NCBI RefSeq assembly: GCF_000375585.1
Contig: NZ_AQWP01000005.1
Span: 124,001 to 188,000 of the forward strand
Source of the DNA: Sinorhizobium meliloti 4H41
GTDB lineage: Bacteria; Pseudomonadota; Alphaproteobacteria; Rhizobiales; Rhizobiaceae
Length of the DNA stretch: 64,000 bases
Reading direction: 5' to 3'
A model generated the notes under the pieces. That model had not been told where the DNA came from. It saw only the letters and a list, made by a program, of their open reading frames with translations, and ran no database searches. Positions 1 through 7,264 of this stretch are shown here, piece by piece. The number at the start of each line of letters is the position of its first letter. The first letter of the stretch is position 1. The position numbers and the translations under genes are program-made.

Positions 1-76
1 TGCCGCCGAAGGTGCCCGCTCCGAAGCTGAGGACCGGTACTTTCAGTCCCGAGGAACCAAGCCGTCGATATTCCAT
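1..76 (-). CDS. Aldo/keto reductase, N-terminal fragment
   Basis: Only the first 25 codons lie in the window; the gene continues off the left edge. The visible N-terminus (MEYRRLGSSGLKVPVLSFG, then AGTFGG) is typical of the aldo/keto reductase superfamily of NADPH-dependent (beta/alpha)8-barrel oxidoreductases, where the opening strand is followed by a glycine-rich turn. It is divergent from the LysR-type gene that starts 105 bp away, which suggests that the LysR protein regulates it. The substrate cannot be inferred. The family call rests on a short stretch. Confidence 0.75.
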   Translation of the reverse strand, partial: MEYRRLGSSGLKVPVLSFGAGTFGG

Positions 77-181
77 AGCTGCAACTCCACTCTTGCTCAT
101 GAATCAGTCACATGAAGATGGAGCTGTAATCGCTTTGGATATAGACTGTCGCCGGGAATATTATCTGTGAGCTGAATTCAT

Positions 182-1138
182 ATGTCGAGACCCTCGGTCA
201 ATCGCTCGGGCGAAATGGAAATCTTTGCGAAGGCGGTGGAGCTTGGCGGATTTTCGGCTGCTGCCCGCCATTACCGGATGACGCCTTCGGCCGTCAGCAA
301 GCTCGTGCTGCGCCTCGAGGAGCGGCTTGGCGTGAGGCTGGTGAACCGCTCGACGCGAAAGCTGCAGCTGACGCCGGAGGGACATGCATTCTACGAGCGC
401 ACGGTGCGCATCCTCGCCGATATCGACGAGGCGGAGCGATCTGCATCGGCCGGCGAGAGCCCTGTCGGCCGGGTCCGGCTGAACGTCAACGCCTCGTTCG
501 GCACCCACGTCCTGATGCCGCTGGTGCCCGAGTTCCGGGCGCATTTTCCTGCCGTCAGCCTCGACATCGTCATGACCGACGCCGTCGTGGACCTGATGGA
601 GGCGCGCGCGGACGTGGCTGTCCGCGCGGGGCCGCTGAAGAGCTCGACGCTGATTGCGCGCAAGCTCGGGGCGACGCGGATGGTGATCGTGGCGGCACCG
701 TCCTACATAGAACGGTACGGAATGCCCTCGTCGCTCGAGGAGCTCAAGGAGCATGAGCGGCTCGGCTTCTGCTACGCGCGCGCCGTCGACGGCTGGCCGT
801 TGAGGAGAGGCGGGGAAACGGTGGTGCTGCCGGCCTCGGGGGCGGTACAGGTGAGCGATGGCGAGGGGTTGCGCCAATTGGCGCTTGCCGGGGCCGGGCT
901 GGCACGGCTTGCGGAGTTCACCGTAAGGGAAGACGTCAGCGCCCGGCGGCTTCTGCCGGTTCTGGAAGACCTTAATCCGGGCGATCTCGAGGAGGTTCAC
1001 GCGGTCTATCTCGGCCAGGGCGGCGCTCTGCCCGCGCGCGTCCGCGCCGTCCTCGATTTCCTCGCCCGCCATGCCCGCGTCACGCCGGGGCAGGACGCGG
1101 GCAGGCGCCGGACTTCGCCGGTAACGGCACCGGCATGA
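182..1138 (+). CDS. LysR-family transcriptional regulator
   Basis: This is a 318-residue LysR-type regulator of normal family length. Residues about 12-65 form the winged helix-turn-helix (FAKAVELGGFSAAARHYRMT followed by PSAVSKLVLRLEERLGVRLVNRSTR). Residues about 95-295 match the periplasmic-binding-protein-like effector domain of the 'SVNRSGEMEIF' type regulators found beside small oxidoreductase genes. The C-terminal 20 residues are basic and low in complexity. The start is ATG at 182, with only a weak purine-rich ribosome site. It is divergent from the aldo/keto reductase gene, so mutual or local control is likely. The inducer is unknown. Confidence 0.9.
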   Translation: MSRPSVNRSGEMEIFAKAVELGGFSAAARHYRMTPSAVSKLVLRLEERLGVRLVNRSTRKLQLTPEGHAFYERTVRILADIDEAERSASAGESPVGRVRLNVNASFGTHVLMPLVPEFRAHFPAVSLDIVMTDAVVDLMEARADVAVRAGPLKSSTLIARKLGATRMVIVAAPSYIERYGMPSSLEELKEHERLGFCYARAVDGWPLRRGGETVVLPASGAVQVSDGEGLRQLALAGAGLARLAEFTVREDVSARRLLPVLEDLNPGDLEEVHAVYLGQGGALPARVRAVLDFLARHARVTPGQDAGRRRTSPVTAPA

Positions 1139-1207
1139 GATGATCGCCGGAGCAGGACAGCGGCGAAGATGTTTGGCGCCTTCCCGCATTTCGAGAGGCG
1201 CCAACCT

Positions 1208-1969
1208 TCAGCGTTTCGGCGCGACCAGCGCGAAGAGCGCCCCTTGAGGGTCGGTGAACTGCGCGATCCACGCTCCGCCGGGCACTTCCATCGGACCCAT
1301 CAACAGCTTCGCGCCGCCGGATTGCGCCCGGTCGATTGCCGCGTCGATCGCCTCGACATTGAAGTAGTAGAGCCAGAAGGGATTGGGAACCTCTCTCGGT
1401 CTGGTCATCATCCCGCCGATCGGTTGACCATTATGGGCGAAGATCTGGTAGACGCCCATCTCGCCCATATCCATCGCCTGGTCCTTGGTCCAGCCGAACA
1501 GCTTGGCATAGAAGCTGAAGGCCGTATCGAGGTCGCCGGCCATCAGTTCGTGCCAGCCGACGTTGCCGGCAGCCATTTGCTCCATGGCCGGTGGCGGATC
1601 GCCGTCGCCCCTGAAGAGGGCGAAGGCGGCGCCGTGCGGGTCGGTCACGATCGCGAAGCGGCCGATATTCGGAATGTCCTCCGGCGCTCGATGGACCGTT
1701 CCGCCTTCGGCGGCGAGTTTGGCGGCGGTCTTGTCGACATCGTCGACCGCGATATAGCCGAGCCATGCCGGCGGTATCTGCATGTCGAGCGCACCTTCCG
1801 GCATCGTCATGAGACCCGCTACCCGGTGGTCTCCGGCGGAAAAGAGCGTGTAGTTCATGCCGGGCACTCCCGCGTCGCGCGCGCTCCAGCCAACGATGTC
1901 CCTGTAGAAGGCTTCCGCCGCCTTCACGTCCGTCGTCATCAGTTCGTACCAGACGAATTTCCCATGCAT
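1208..1969 (-). CDS. VOC family protein with two glyoxalase-like domains
   Basis: The protein has 253 residues and two tandem VOC (glyoxalase/bleomycin resistance/dioxygenase) domains. The first covers about 4-118 (FVWYELMTTDVKAAEAFYRD) and the second about 135-250 (GWHELMAGDLDTAFSFYAKL). The repeated opening 'W.EL...D...A..FY' marks the duplication. Members resemble the mycobacterial 27-kDa antigen type; most have no proven activity. The ATG at 1969 was preferred over in-frame starts further upstream, because the family sequence begins MHGKFVWYEL and an AGGA-like ribosome site precedes it. The gene stands alone and runs towards the LysR gene. The function is not predictable beyond the fold. 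Confidence 0.88.
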   Translation of the reverse strand: MHGKFVWYELMTTDVKAAEAFYRDIVGWSARDAGVPGMNYTLFSAGDHRVAGLMTMPEGALDMQIPPAWLGYIAVDDVDKTAAKLAAEGGTVHRAPEDIPNIGRFAIVTDPHGAAFALFRGDGDPPPAMEQMAAGNVGWHELMAGDLDTAFSFYAKLFGWTKDQAMDMGEMGVYQIFAHNGQPIGGMMTRPREVPNPFWLYYFNVEAIDAAIDRAQSGGAKLLMGPMEVPGGAWIAQFTDPQGALFALVAPKR

Positions 1970-2082
1970 TGTCGGTCCTCCGGTTGTTCTGGATGTGTCG
2001 TTGCGGGCGGCGACGGACGGTCGCGTGGGGGAACGCGAACGCAATCGAAGGCTAGTTCCGGTCCGTCCGCACGCGCCTCATG

Positions 2083-2172
2083 TCGTTGTCGACCTGAAAT
2101 CGTGAACGTGATCGCCTGTAAGTCGGCGCGGAATGCGGGCGGAAAACCGCGCGCACTTTTCCTCGATTCCTC
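2083..2172 (+). repeat. RIME1-like intergenic repeat, copy 1
   Basis: The segment carries the shared core GCGGAATGCGGGCGGAAAAC followed by CGCGCGCACTTTTCCTC, preceded by GAACGTGATCGC. The same block recurs at 24334-24444 in this orientation, at 6960-7054 inverted, and in degenerate form at 58127-58176. It matches the dispersed Rhizobium intergenic mosaic elements as I know them. It abuts the 3' end of the DUF1579 gene. Confidence 0.7.
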
Positions 2173-2173
2173 T

Positions 2174-2647
2174 CTAGCGGCGGCGGTATTCCGCGCGCAT
2201 CATTTCTTTCCAGTCGCCGCTTTCGGTCTGGACGCGGGCCGTAAGGGTCCGGCGGTTCGCGTCGATGAGCGTTATTCTATCCTGATATCGTGCGGTCTTG
2301 CCGGGATTTTCGAAGTCGGGGCCTTCACAATTGAGGGTAAGCGTCTTCCCGTCGTCCTCGATCACGCCGTCATAGACCCACATATGCGTCATCATGGATC
2401 CTATCCAGGTGCCGAGATAACGCTTGGTGTCGGGATTGTAGCCGAGCGTCATCAAAGTCTGGCCGGGGCTTCCCCCGGGCATGATGCCCTGTCCCTCGCA
2501 CACGACCCAGAGACCGTGCATCGAGCGGACGTTTTCGATCCAGGGCTGGCTGTCCTCGCCGCTTCCCGTCGAATCCTCCGACGTGACGGTCCACTCGCCG
2601 AGCAGCTGTTCCAGCCATCGGTGTTCTTCCTGCGGCTCTATTTTCAC
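2174..2647 (-). CDS. DUF1579 family protein
   Basis: A 157-residue soluble protein with the DUF1579 signature: an N-terminal LLGEWTVTSE segment, a central GLWVVCEGQGIMPGG segment, and LGYNPDTKRYLGTWIGSMM. These are lipocalin-like beta-barrel proteins of unknown activity, often found beside VOC or polyketide-cyclase-like genes. It is divergent from the MarR gene at 2798. The intervening 150 bp contain a perfect 16-bp palindrome, so it may be a target of that regulator. There is no signal peptide or membrane segment. Confidence 0.85.
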   Translation of the reverse strand: MKIEPQEEHRWLEQLLGEWTVTSEDSTGSGEDSQPWIENVRSMHGLWVVCEGQGIMPGGSPGQTLMTLGYNPDTKRYLGTWIGSMMTHMWVYDGVIEDDGKTLTLNCEGPDFENPGKTARYQDRITLIDANRRTLTARVQTESGDWKEMMRAEYRRR

Positions 2648-2772
2648 GATTCCCTCCCATGGTCGTGCACAGCCGTCCCCTTCGCCGGGCGCGGCGCTGA
2701 AACGTCGCTCATCGGCCGAAGGATCCTTCCGTGCTTCCTTTGCGCTCGCCTCACGCCGGCGCTTGACTAATT

Positions 2773-2788
2773 ATGTTGATATCAACAT
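2773..2788. promoter_or_regulatory. Perfect 16-bp palindrome, probable MarR operator
   Basis: ATGTTGATATCAACAT is a perfect inverted repeat in an AT-rich patch 10 bp ahead of the MarR-family start codon and 126 bp ahead of the divergent DUF1579 gene. The size, AT-rich centre and position fit an autoregulatory MarR site. Assignment to this regulator is inference. Confidence 0.6.
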
Positions 2789-2797
2789 TACTATTTT

Positions 2798-3244
2798 ATG
2801 TCAAAGCCGCTGCCGATACCTTTTTCCACCACGCTCTTCGTCAGGGACACCTGCCTGTGCCTGCATGTCCAGCGCGCCGCTCGGGCGCTCGCCCGCCGTT
2901 TCGACGAGGCGCTGAGGCCGCTCGAGATTACCAATGGTCAGTTCTCGCTGATGATGTCGCTCAACCGGCCGGACCCGCCGAGCATGAGCGCGGTTGCCGC
3001 CGTGCTCGCCATGGACCGCACGACCTTGACGGCGGCGCTGAAGCCGCTGGAGCGACGAGGCCTTGTAGAGGCGTTCGCCGACCCTGGCGACAGGCGTCTG
3101 AAACGCGTGCGGCTGACGGCGGAGGGCGGCCGGCTGCTCGCCGAAGCCCTGCCGATCTGGAAGGCAACCCATGAAGCGCTCGACGAAGGTCTGGGGGAGG
3201 GCGGCGCGCAACGTCTGCGGGCAGATCTTCTCGCACTGACCTGA
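2798..3244 (+). CDS. MarR-family transcriptional regulator
   Basis: A 148-residue winged-helix regulator. The MarR core runs from about 30 to 130. The recognition region is SMSAVAAVLAMDRTTLTAAL, followed by KPLERRGLVEAFADPGDRRLKRVRLT, the wing with the conserved DxRxxxxxLT pattern. Two cysteines near residues 19 and 21 (DTCLCLHVQRAARA) could sense oxidants, but that is speculation. No clear Shine-Dalgarno site lies before the ATG, and the palindrome sits almost against it, so a very short leader is likely. Probable targets are itself and the divergent DUF1579 gene. Confidence 0.88.
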   Translation: MSKPLPIPFSTTLFVRDTCLCLHVQRAARALARRFDEALRPLEITNGQFSLMMSLNRPDPPSMSAVAAVLAMDRTTLTAALKPLERRGLVEAFADPGDRRLKRVRLTAEGGRLLAEALPIWKATHEALDEGLGEGGAQRLRADLLALT

Positions 3245-3293
3245 TGGGGCCGGCAAGCGCGCCGAGAAATCGCGAGCGGAGGGAGCGCATCAT

Positions 3294-3322
3294 GGAATAA
3301 GCGGGGCAACTCGCTCGTCTCT
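3294..3322 (+). promoter_or_regulatory. Candidate RpoE4-type promoter ahead of the sigma operon
   Basis: GGAAT at 3294-3298 and CGTCTCT at 3316-3322 are separated by 17 bp. The same two blocks, 16 bp apart, occur upstream of sorT at 4745-4772. GGAAN-CGTC is the general -35/-10 pattern of ECF sigma promoters. Autoregulation is inferred from the shared motif. Confidence 0.6.
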
Positions 3323-3393
3323 ACGCCGCGGAGGAAAAATGGGACGAACCGGAAGCATCGAGGCGGGAGCGCGAGCAGCCCTGATCGGGTATC

Positions 3394-3918
3394 ATGCGCT
3401 CGCGCGTTGAACGGAGACTGGAACCGCATTATGCGCGGCTTTTCGCTTATGCCGTCGCGCTTTCGCGCGATCGCGACGGAGCACAGGATATCTTCCAGGA
3501 GTGCATCGCCCGCGCCTTGGATGCGCGAAGCGTGCCCGAAACGGAGCCGGCATTTCGCGCATGGCTCTTCGCCATCCTTCGGAACATCTGGATCGACCAG
3601 TCGCGCTTGCGCCGCCGGCGCTCCGACCTGGAACAGGAGTTCGTCACGGACCTTGTGCCCGCGCCGGTCGCCCCTGAAACCGTGCTGGTCGATGCATTTT
3701 CGGTCCGCCAGGCGTTTACCCGCCTCAGCACCGAGCATCGCGAAATCCTCGCGTTGGTAGACATATCCGGTTTCAGCTACGAGGAGGTGGCAACGATGAT
3801 CGCCGTGCCCAAGGGTACCGTCATGAGCCGGGTCAGCCGCGCAAGGCGGGCGCTGGCGTCACACCTCGGCGATGCCAATGTCGTCGCACTCGCGCCGCAT
3901 CGAGAAGGCCGGAAATGA
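3394..3918 (+). CDS. rpoE4: ECF RNA polymerase sigma factor (RpoE4-like)
   Basis: A 174-residue group 4 sigma factor with region 2 at about 12-75 (LFAYAVALSRDRDGAQDIFQ, then AWLFAILRNIWIDQSRLRRR) and region 4 at about 115-165 (LSTEHREILALVDISGFSYE, then EVATMIAVPKGTVMSRVSRA). The stop overlaps the start of the next gene (ATGA), coupling it to a membrane anti-sigma factor, with the sulfite dehydrogenase genes next. In S. meliloti the equivalent sigma factor RpoE4 is known to respond to sulfite and to control sorT; that knowledge comes from the published family. The start has no strong ribosome site. A matching promoter motif lies 72 bp upstream. Confidence 0.9.
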   Translation: MRSRVERRLEPHYARLFAYAVALSRDRDGAQDIFQECIARALDARSVPETEPAFRAWLFAILRNIWIDQSRLRRRRSDLEQEFVTDLVPAPVAPETVLVDAFSVRQAFTRLSTEHREILALVDISGFSYEEVATMIAVPKGTVMSRVSRARRALASHLGDANVVALAPHREGRK

Positions 3919-4688
3919 GAGAAAACGACCTGGATCCCGATATTTTGAGCGCCTATATCGACGGCGAACTCGAGCCGGAGGAGGCGTCGCGGGTCGCACG
4001 TCTGATTGCATCCGATGAAGCCGTGGCGCGGCGCGCGGCCAATCTGTCCGAGATGAAGGCGGCAGTTGCGGGAATGGCTCCCGAGATCGTGGTGGTGACG
4101 GTGCCGCGTCCGCGGCCGGCCAGCAGATGGATGCTGTCGTTTGCCGCGGGTGCGTGTGCCAGTCTGCTGGTCTTTGCGGTGGCCTGGTTCGGCCTGGCAA
4201 GGGCACCGGTGTGGGTGCCGGCGGGGCTGCCCGGGGACGCGGCGGTTCGCGATGCCGCGCTGGAGCATGCGGCCTGGATCGGAGGCTCTTTCACGCCGCC
4301 CATGCTCCCGGCCTCCTCACCGCCCGATGTTTTCGTGCCGGAAATGTTCGCGGCCGGACTGACGCCGGCCTTTACGCGCGAAACTTCCGTGAATGGGGAG
4401 GCCGCATCGCATACGGGCTATGTCGGCAGCTCCGGTTGTCGGCTGAGCCTCTTCCGGATCGGTCGCCCGGACGCGGAGCACGGTTTCGACATGTCGATCG
4501 ATAACGGCCTGCTTCATGCCTCCTGGTCGGGTGACGCCGCAAGCTTCCTGCTTGTCGCCCGGGGAATGGACGAAGCCCGTTTCGCCCTTCTCGCCGGCGC
4601 TCTGAAACTGGCGAGCGAAGGGGATGGCCGGGGAAAGCAGAAAATAATCGCAAGCCTCGGCGCGACGCGTGCGCCGTGCATCGGCTGA
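3915..4688 (+). CDS. Membrane anti-sigma factor paired with RpoE4
   Basis: A 257-residue protein. An N-terminal cytoplasmic anti-sigma segment (about 5-55, DPDILSAYIDGELEPEEASR) is followed by a single transmembrane helix at about 73-95 and a periplasmic domain of about 160 residues. The zinc-binding HxxxCxxC motif of many ECF anti-sigma factors is absent; the only N-terminal cysteine lies in the membrane helix. It overlaps rpoE4 by 4 bp. By position it should hold RpoE4 inactive until a periplasmic signal, plausibly sulfite or its metabolism, releases it. The periplasmic domain contains cysteines (SSGCRLSL and the C-terminal APCIG) that could take part in sensing; this is inference. Confidence 0.85.
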   Translation: MRENDLDPDILSAYIDGELEPEEASRVARLIASDEAVARRAANLSEMKAAVAGMAPEIVVVTVPRPRPASRWMLSFAAGACASLLVFAVAWFGLARAPVWVPAGLPGDAAVRDAALEHAAWIGGSFTPPMLPASSPPDVFVPEMFAAGLTPAFTRETSVNGEAASHTGYVGSSGCRLSLFRIGRPDAEHGFDMSIDNGLLHASWSGDAASFLLVARGMDEARFALLAGALKLASEGDGRGKQKIIASLGATRAPCIG

Positions 4689-4744
4689 CGCTGCGCCCGA
4701 TCGGACGCGCGACGCTGCCAGTTCAGAAAAATGATCAGCCGGAG

Positions 4745-4772
4745 GGAATTTTCCGGTGCGTCGTTCGTCTCT
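4745..4772 (+). promoter_or_regulatory. Candidate RpoE4-type promoter ahead of sorT
   Basis: GGAAT (4745-4749) and CGTCTCT (4766-4772) are 16 bp apart, the same blocks as upstream of the sigma gene itself. The -10-like block lies about 62 bp ahead of the chosen sorT start, leaving a normal leader. Confidence 0.6.
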
Positions 4773-4833
4773 TCCAGTCATTTCGGGGACGATCGGATCG
4801 GCATGCTGCCATCCGGGAAAAGGGAGACGCGAC

Positions 4834-6033
4834 TTGACTGAGATGCTGACCATGAAGCGGCGGAGTTTTCTGACCGGGAGCGCCGGAGCTGTCGTTGCTG
4901 CCGGAACCGCTGGGCTTGCAGAGGCCAAGGAGACGACGCCTCTGCCCGACTATCTTGCCTGGAAGGACGCCGATGCGCTGATCGTCCATAGCGACAAGAC
5001 ACTGGAGACCAAGCGGAGCGAGTTCGGCACCAGCGTCATCACGCCCGAGGAGAAGCTCTACATCCGCAACAACGTCAACACGCCTCCGGAATCGATTCTT
5101 GCCGATCGCGACGGATGGAAGGTGGAGATATCAGGCGTAAAGGAGCCGCGGACGCTCACGGTCGCCGAACTGAAGACGCTGGGCCTGGTGACGGCGGCGA
5201 CTGTTCTGCAATGTTCAGGCAATGGGCGCAAATATTTCAAGGATCAACTGACGGAAGGTCAGAAAATGAGCGGCACGCCCTGGACGGTGGGTGCTGCGGG
5301 CTGCGTCATCTGGAGCGGCGTCCCTCTGAAGGCCGTTGTCGAGGCCCTCGGCGGCCCGGCGGAAGGCGCCCGCTTCATCACGGGGACGGGCGGTGAGGAG
5401 CTTCCGGCAGGGCTCGACCCCAAGCTTCTGGTGGTCGAGCGCTCCGTCCCGATCTCGAACCTCGATAATGTGATCCTGGCATGGGAAATGAACGGGAGGC
5501 CTCTTTCCCTCGCCCATGGGGGCCCGCTGCGCATGGTCGTCCCCGGCTATTCCGGCGTCAACAACATCAAATATGTCAAGGCTGTCGCCCTGACCGAGGC
5601 CGAGACGGACGCGAAGATCCAGAAGTCCAGCTATCGGGTGCACGCACTCGGAGAGAAAGGCTCTCCCGACCAGCCGTCGGTCTGGGAGCAGCCGGTGAAG
5701 TCCTGGATCACCACCGCGCAGGAGGCCGCAAAAGCGGGCCCGGTTCAGATTGCCGGCGTCGCCTTCGGCGGAATGAATGCCTGCAAGAGCGTGGAAGTCT
5801 CTGTGGACGGCGGCCAGACGTGGCAGGAAGCCGAGTTCGTCGGACCCGACCTTGGACGTTTCGCCTGGCGCGTCTTCGTCCTCTCGGCCGACCTGGCGCC
5901 CGGGACCTACACGCTCGTCAGCCGTGCGACGGACACCGAGGGCAACGTACAGCCCGAGGAAAGCGAAATGAATGGAGCCGGCTACAGCCATAACGGCTGG
6001 CGTGCGCCGGGCGTCAAGCTCACTGTCTCCTGA
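4834..6033 (+). CDS. sorT: Periplasmic molybdopterin sulfite dehydrogenase SorT
   Basis: This enzyme oxidises sulfite to sulfate in the periplasm and passes electrons to SorU. A Tat signal peptide is present (KRRSFLTGSAGAVVAAGTAG). The molybdopterin domain contains the ligand cysteine in TVLQCSGNGR (Cys127 from this start), and a C-terminal Mo-co dimerisation domain covers about 270-395. I chose the TTG at 4834 (399 residues), because AGGGAGA lies 6 to 7 bases upstream. ATG at 4843 or 4852 are alternatives, and all keep the Tat motif. Downstream come a cytochrome c and a pseudoazurin, the known electron acceptors in S. meliloti. Control by RpoE4 is supported by the shared promoter motif. Confidence 0.93.
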   Translation: MTEMLTMKRRSFLTGSAGAVVAAGTAGLAEAKETTPLPDYLAWKDADALIVHSDKTLETKRSEFGTSVITPEEKLYIRNNVNTPPESILADRDGWKVEISGVKEPRTLTVAELKTLGLVTAATVLQCSGNGRKYFKDQLTEGQKMSGTPWTVGAAGCVIWSGVPLKAVVEALGGPAEGARFITGTGGEELPAGLDPKLLVVERSVPISNLDNVILAWEMNGRPLSLAHGGPLRMVVPGYSGVNNIKYVKAVALTEAETDAKIQKSSYRVHALGEKGSPDQPSVWEQPVKSWITTAQEAAKAGPVQIAGVAFGGMNACKSVEVSVDGGQTWQEAEFVGPDLGRFAWRVFVLSADLAPGTYTLVSRATDTEGNVQPEESEMNGAGYSHNGWRAPGVKLTVS

Positions 6034-6041
6034 TGAAACGA

Positions 6042-6071
6042 AGGGTTCCGCTGCGCATGCCGCGGAACCCT
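6042..6071. terminator. Hairpin between sorT and sorU
   Basis: AGGGTTCCGC (6042-6051) pairs perfectly with GCGGAACCCT (6062-6071) around a 10-base loop, in the 75-bp gap between sorT and sorU. Only GTTTC follows, so it is at best a weak terminator. It may attenuate transcription or stabilise the sorT 3' end. Confidence 0.5.
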
Positions 6072-6108
6072 GTTTCACGATCTTTTCCCATCAGTTTCGG
6101 ATCAGAAC

Positions 6109-6450
6109 ATGACCTATGCTTCAAGCCGCCGGATCGCGGCCGTGCTCACCTGCGTAACCATCGGCCTGTCGACGATCACGGCATCCGCCGAAGAAGACAA
6201 GCTTGCGCTCGGTAAAGAGATATTCCTCGAACGGTCGGAACCCCAATGTGCGCTCTGTCATACGCTGGCGGATGCGGAGGCCGTCGGGGAAGTCGGACCC
6301 AACCTCGACGAACTCGCACCGGACGCGGAGAGGGTGAGCACGGCCGTCATCAACGGCATAGGCCCGATGCCGGCCAACGAAATCCTCACGGACGAAGAAA
6401 TCGAGGCCGTCGCGCTTTATGTCTCGACGGTTGCCGGAAAGGCCGAGTGA
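6109..6450 (+). CDS. sorU: Periplasmic monohaem cytochrome c (SorU)
   Basis: A 113-residue secreted class I cytochrome c with a Sec signal peptide of about 27 residues (cleavage near ASA/EED). A single haem-binding site CALCH lies at 47-51, and a candidate axial methionine lies in the NGIGPMPAN segment near residue 87. SorU is the established redox partner of SorT in S. meliloti, taking electrons from sulfite oxidation towards the respiratory chain. Its position directly downstream of sorT supports the assignment. It precedes the pseudoazurin gene by 43 bp. Confidence 0.92.
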   Translation: MTYASSRRIAAVLTCVTIGLSTITASAEEDKLALGKEIFLERSEPQCALCHTLADAEAVGEVGPNLDELAPDAERVSTAVINGIGPMPANEILTDEEIEAVALYVSTVAGKAE

Positions 6451-6493
6451 TCGGCGTCATGCGAGCGTTGCTCGTCAAGCAGAGGAGAGTGCG

Positions 6494-6937
6494 TTGAAGA
6501 CAAGAATGATGCTTTTGGCAATGTTGGGGGCGGCGTACGCAGGTCAGGTACAGGCCGCGGAATTTCGCATCGAAATGCTGAACAAGGCCGCCGACGGCCG
6601 GATAATGGCATTCGAGCCCGCAGTCGTGCGTGCCCAGCCCGGAGACACCATCACCTTCGTGGCGACGAACAAGGGGCACAATTCAGCTCTGATGAAGGGC
6701 GGTGCGCCGGAAGGGGTAGAGAGCTGGAAGGGCAAGATCAACGAAGAGGTCAGCGTGACGCTGAGCGAGCCCGGTGTCTACATGTATCAATGCACGCCGC
6801 ATCTGGGCATGGGCATGATCGGCGCCATCGTGGTCGGAGAGCCGGCGAACCTCGAAGCGGTCAAGGGCATCAAATATCCCGGAAAATCGAAGGCGGCCGC
6901 GGAGAAGATCTTCGCGGAAATCGAGCGCGGCGGCTGA
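6494..6937 (+). CDS. Pseudoazurin (type 1 copper protein)
   Basis: A 147-residue periplasmic cupredoxin with a signal peptide of about 22 residues ending QVQA/AEF. All four type 1 copper ligands are visible: His in NKGHNSA, then Cys, His and Met in YQCTPHLGMGM. The C-terminal helices (NLEAVKGIKYPGKSKAAAEK) are typical of pseudoazurins. TTG at 6494 is the best start, since AGAGGAGAG lies 5 bases upstream; ATG at 6506 is too far from it. In this operon it is likely an alternative electron carrier for sulfite oxidation. A repeat element follows the stop codon. Confidence 0.92.
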   Translation: MKTRMMLLAMLGAAYAGQVQAAEFRIEMLNKAADGRIMAFEPAVVRAQPGDTITFVATNKGHNSALMKGGAPEGVESWKGKINEEVSVTLSEPGVYMYQCTPHLGMGMIGAIVVGEPANLEAVKGIKYPGKSKAAAEKIFAEIERGG

Positions 6938-6959
6938 CGGACGGTTGCTTGCGCTTGTA

Positions 6960-7054
6960 GCGGGACGAGGAAAATTGCGTGCGGTTTTCCGCCCGCATCC
7001 CGCGCCTTCTTGGAACCGATCATGATTTCAGGTCGGCCCGACCTAAATCATTGT
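6960..7054 (-). repeat. RIME1-like intergenic repeat, copy 2 (inverted)
   Basis: Read on the minus strand, this segment aligns with the copy at 24334-24444. Both have a short palindrome (here AGGTCGGGCCGACCT), a GATCG...TTCC spacer, then GCGGGATGCGGGCGGAAAAC and CGCACGCAATTTTCCTCGTC. It fills the start of the 327-bp gap after the pseudoazurin gene. Confidence 0.7.
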
Positions 7055-7084
7055 GAGTTCGTGTTTTCCTGATTTCTGATTTCT

Positions 7085-7180
7085 GTGCTTGTCACAAGCA
7101 CCAGCAGCGCTGCCTTCGCGGCGTGGGGGTTCTTTCCAGCCCAAGGACTTGGGCTGGCTGGATTCCCGTGGAGGCACGGG
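7085..7180. repeat. Three consecutive hairpins, probable mosaic repeat
   Basis: Three perfect inverted repeats follow each other: GTGCTTG/CAAGCAC (7085-7101), CCAGCCCAAG/CTTGGGCTGG (7136-7157) and CCCGTG/CACGGG (7165-7180). No coding signal is seen here. Rhizobial genomes carry palindromic intergenic elements with similar CTGGATTCC...GTG words, so a RIME2-like or REP-like element is my best guess. The rest of the gap up to 7264 shows nothing I can name. Confidence 0.5.
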
Positions 7181-7264
7181 TATGAGGAGCGCGAGGGTAG
7201 CGTAGCGATAGCCGGCGATACCGCGGCTGCCGTCTTTTGTTTGCAACAACCGTTTTGCAGGCGC

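Noticed and set aside
4756..4833. N-terminal extension of SorT beginning MRRSSLPVIS.
   Set aside because: It would run through the promoter-like motif and ribosome site, and would place the Tat motif too far from the N-terminus.
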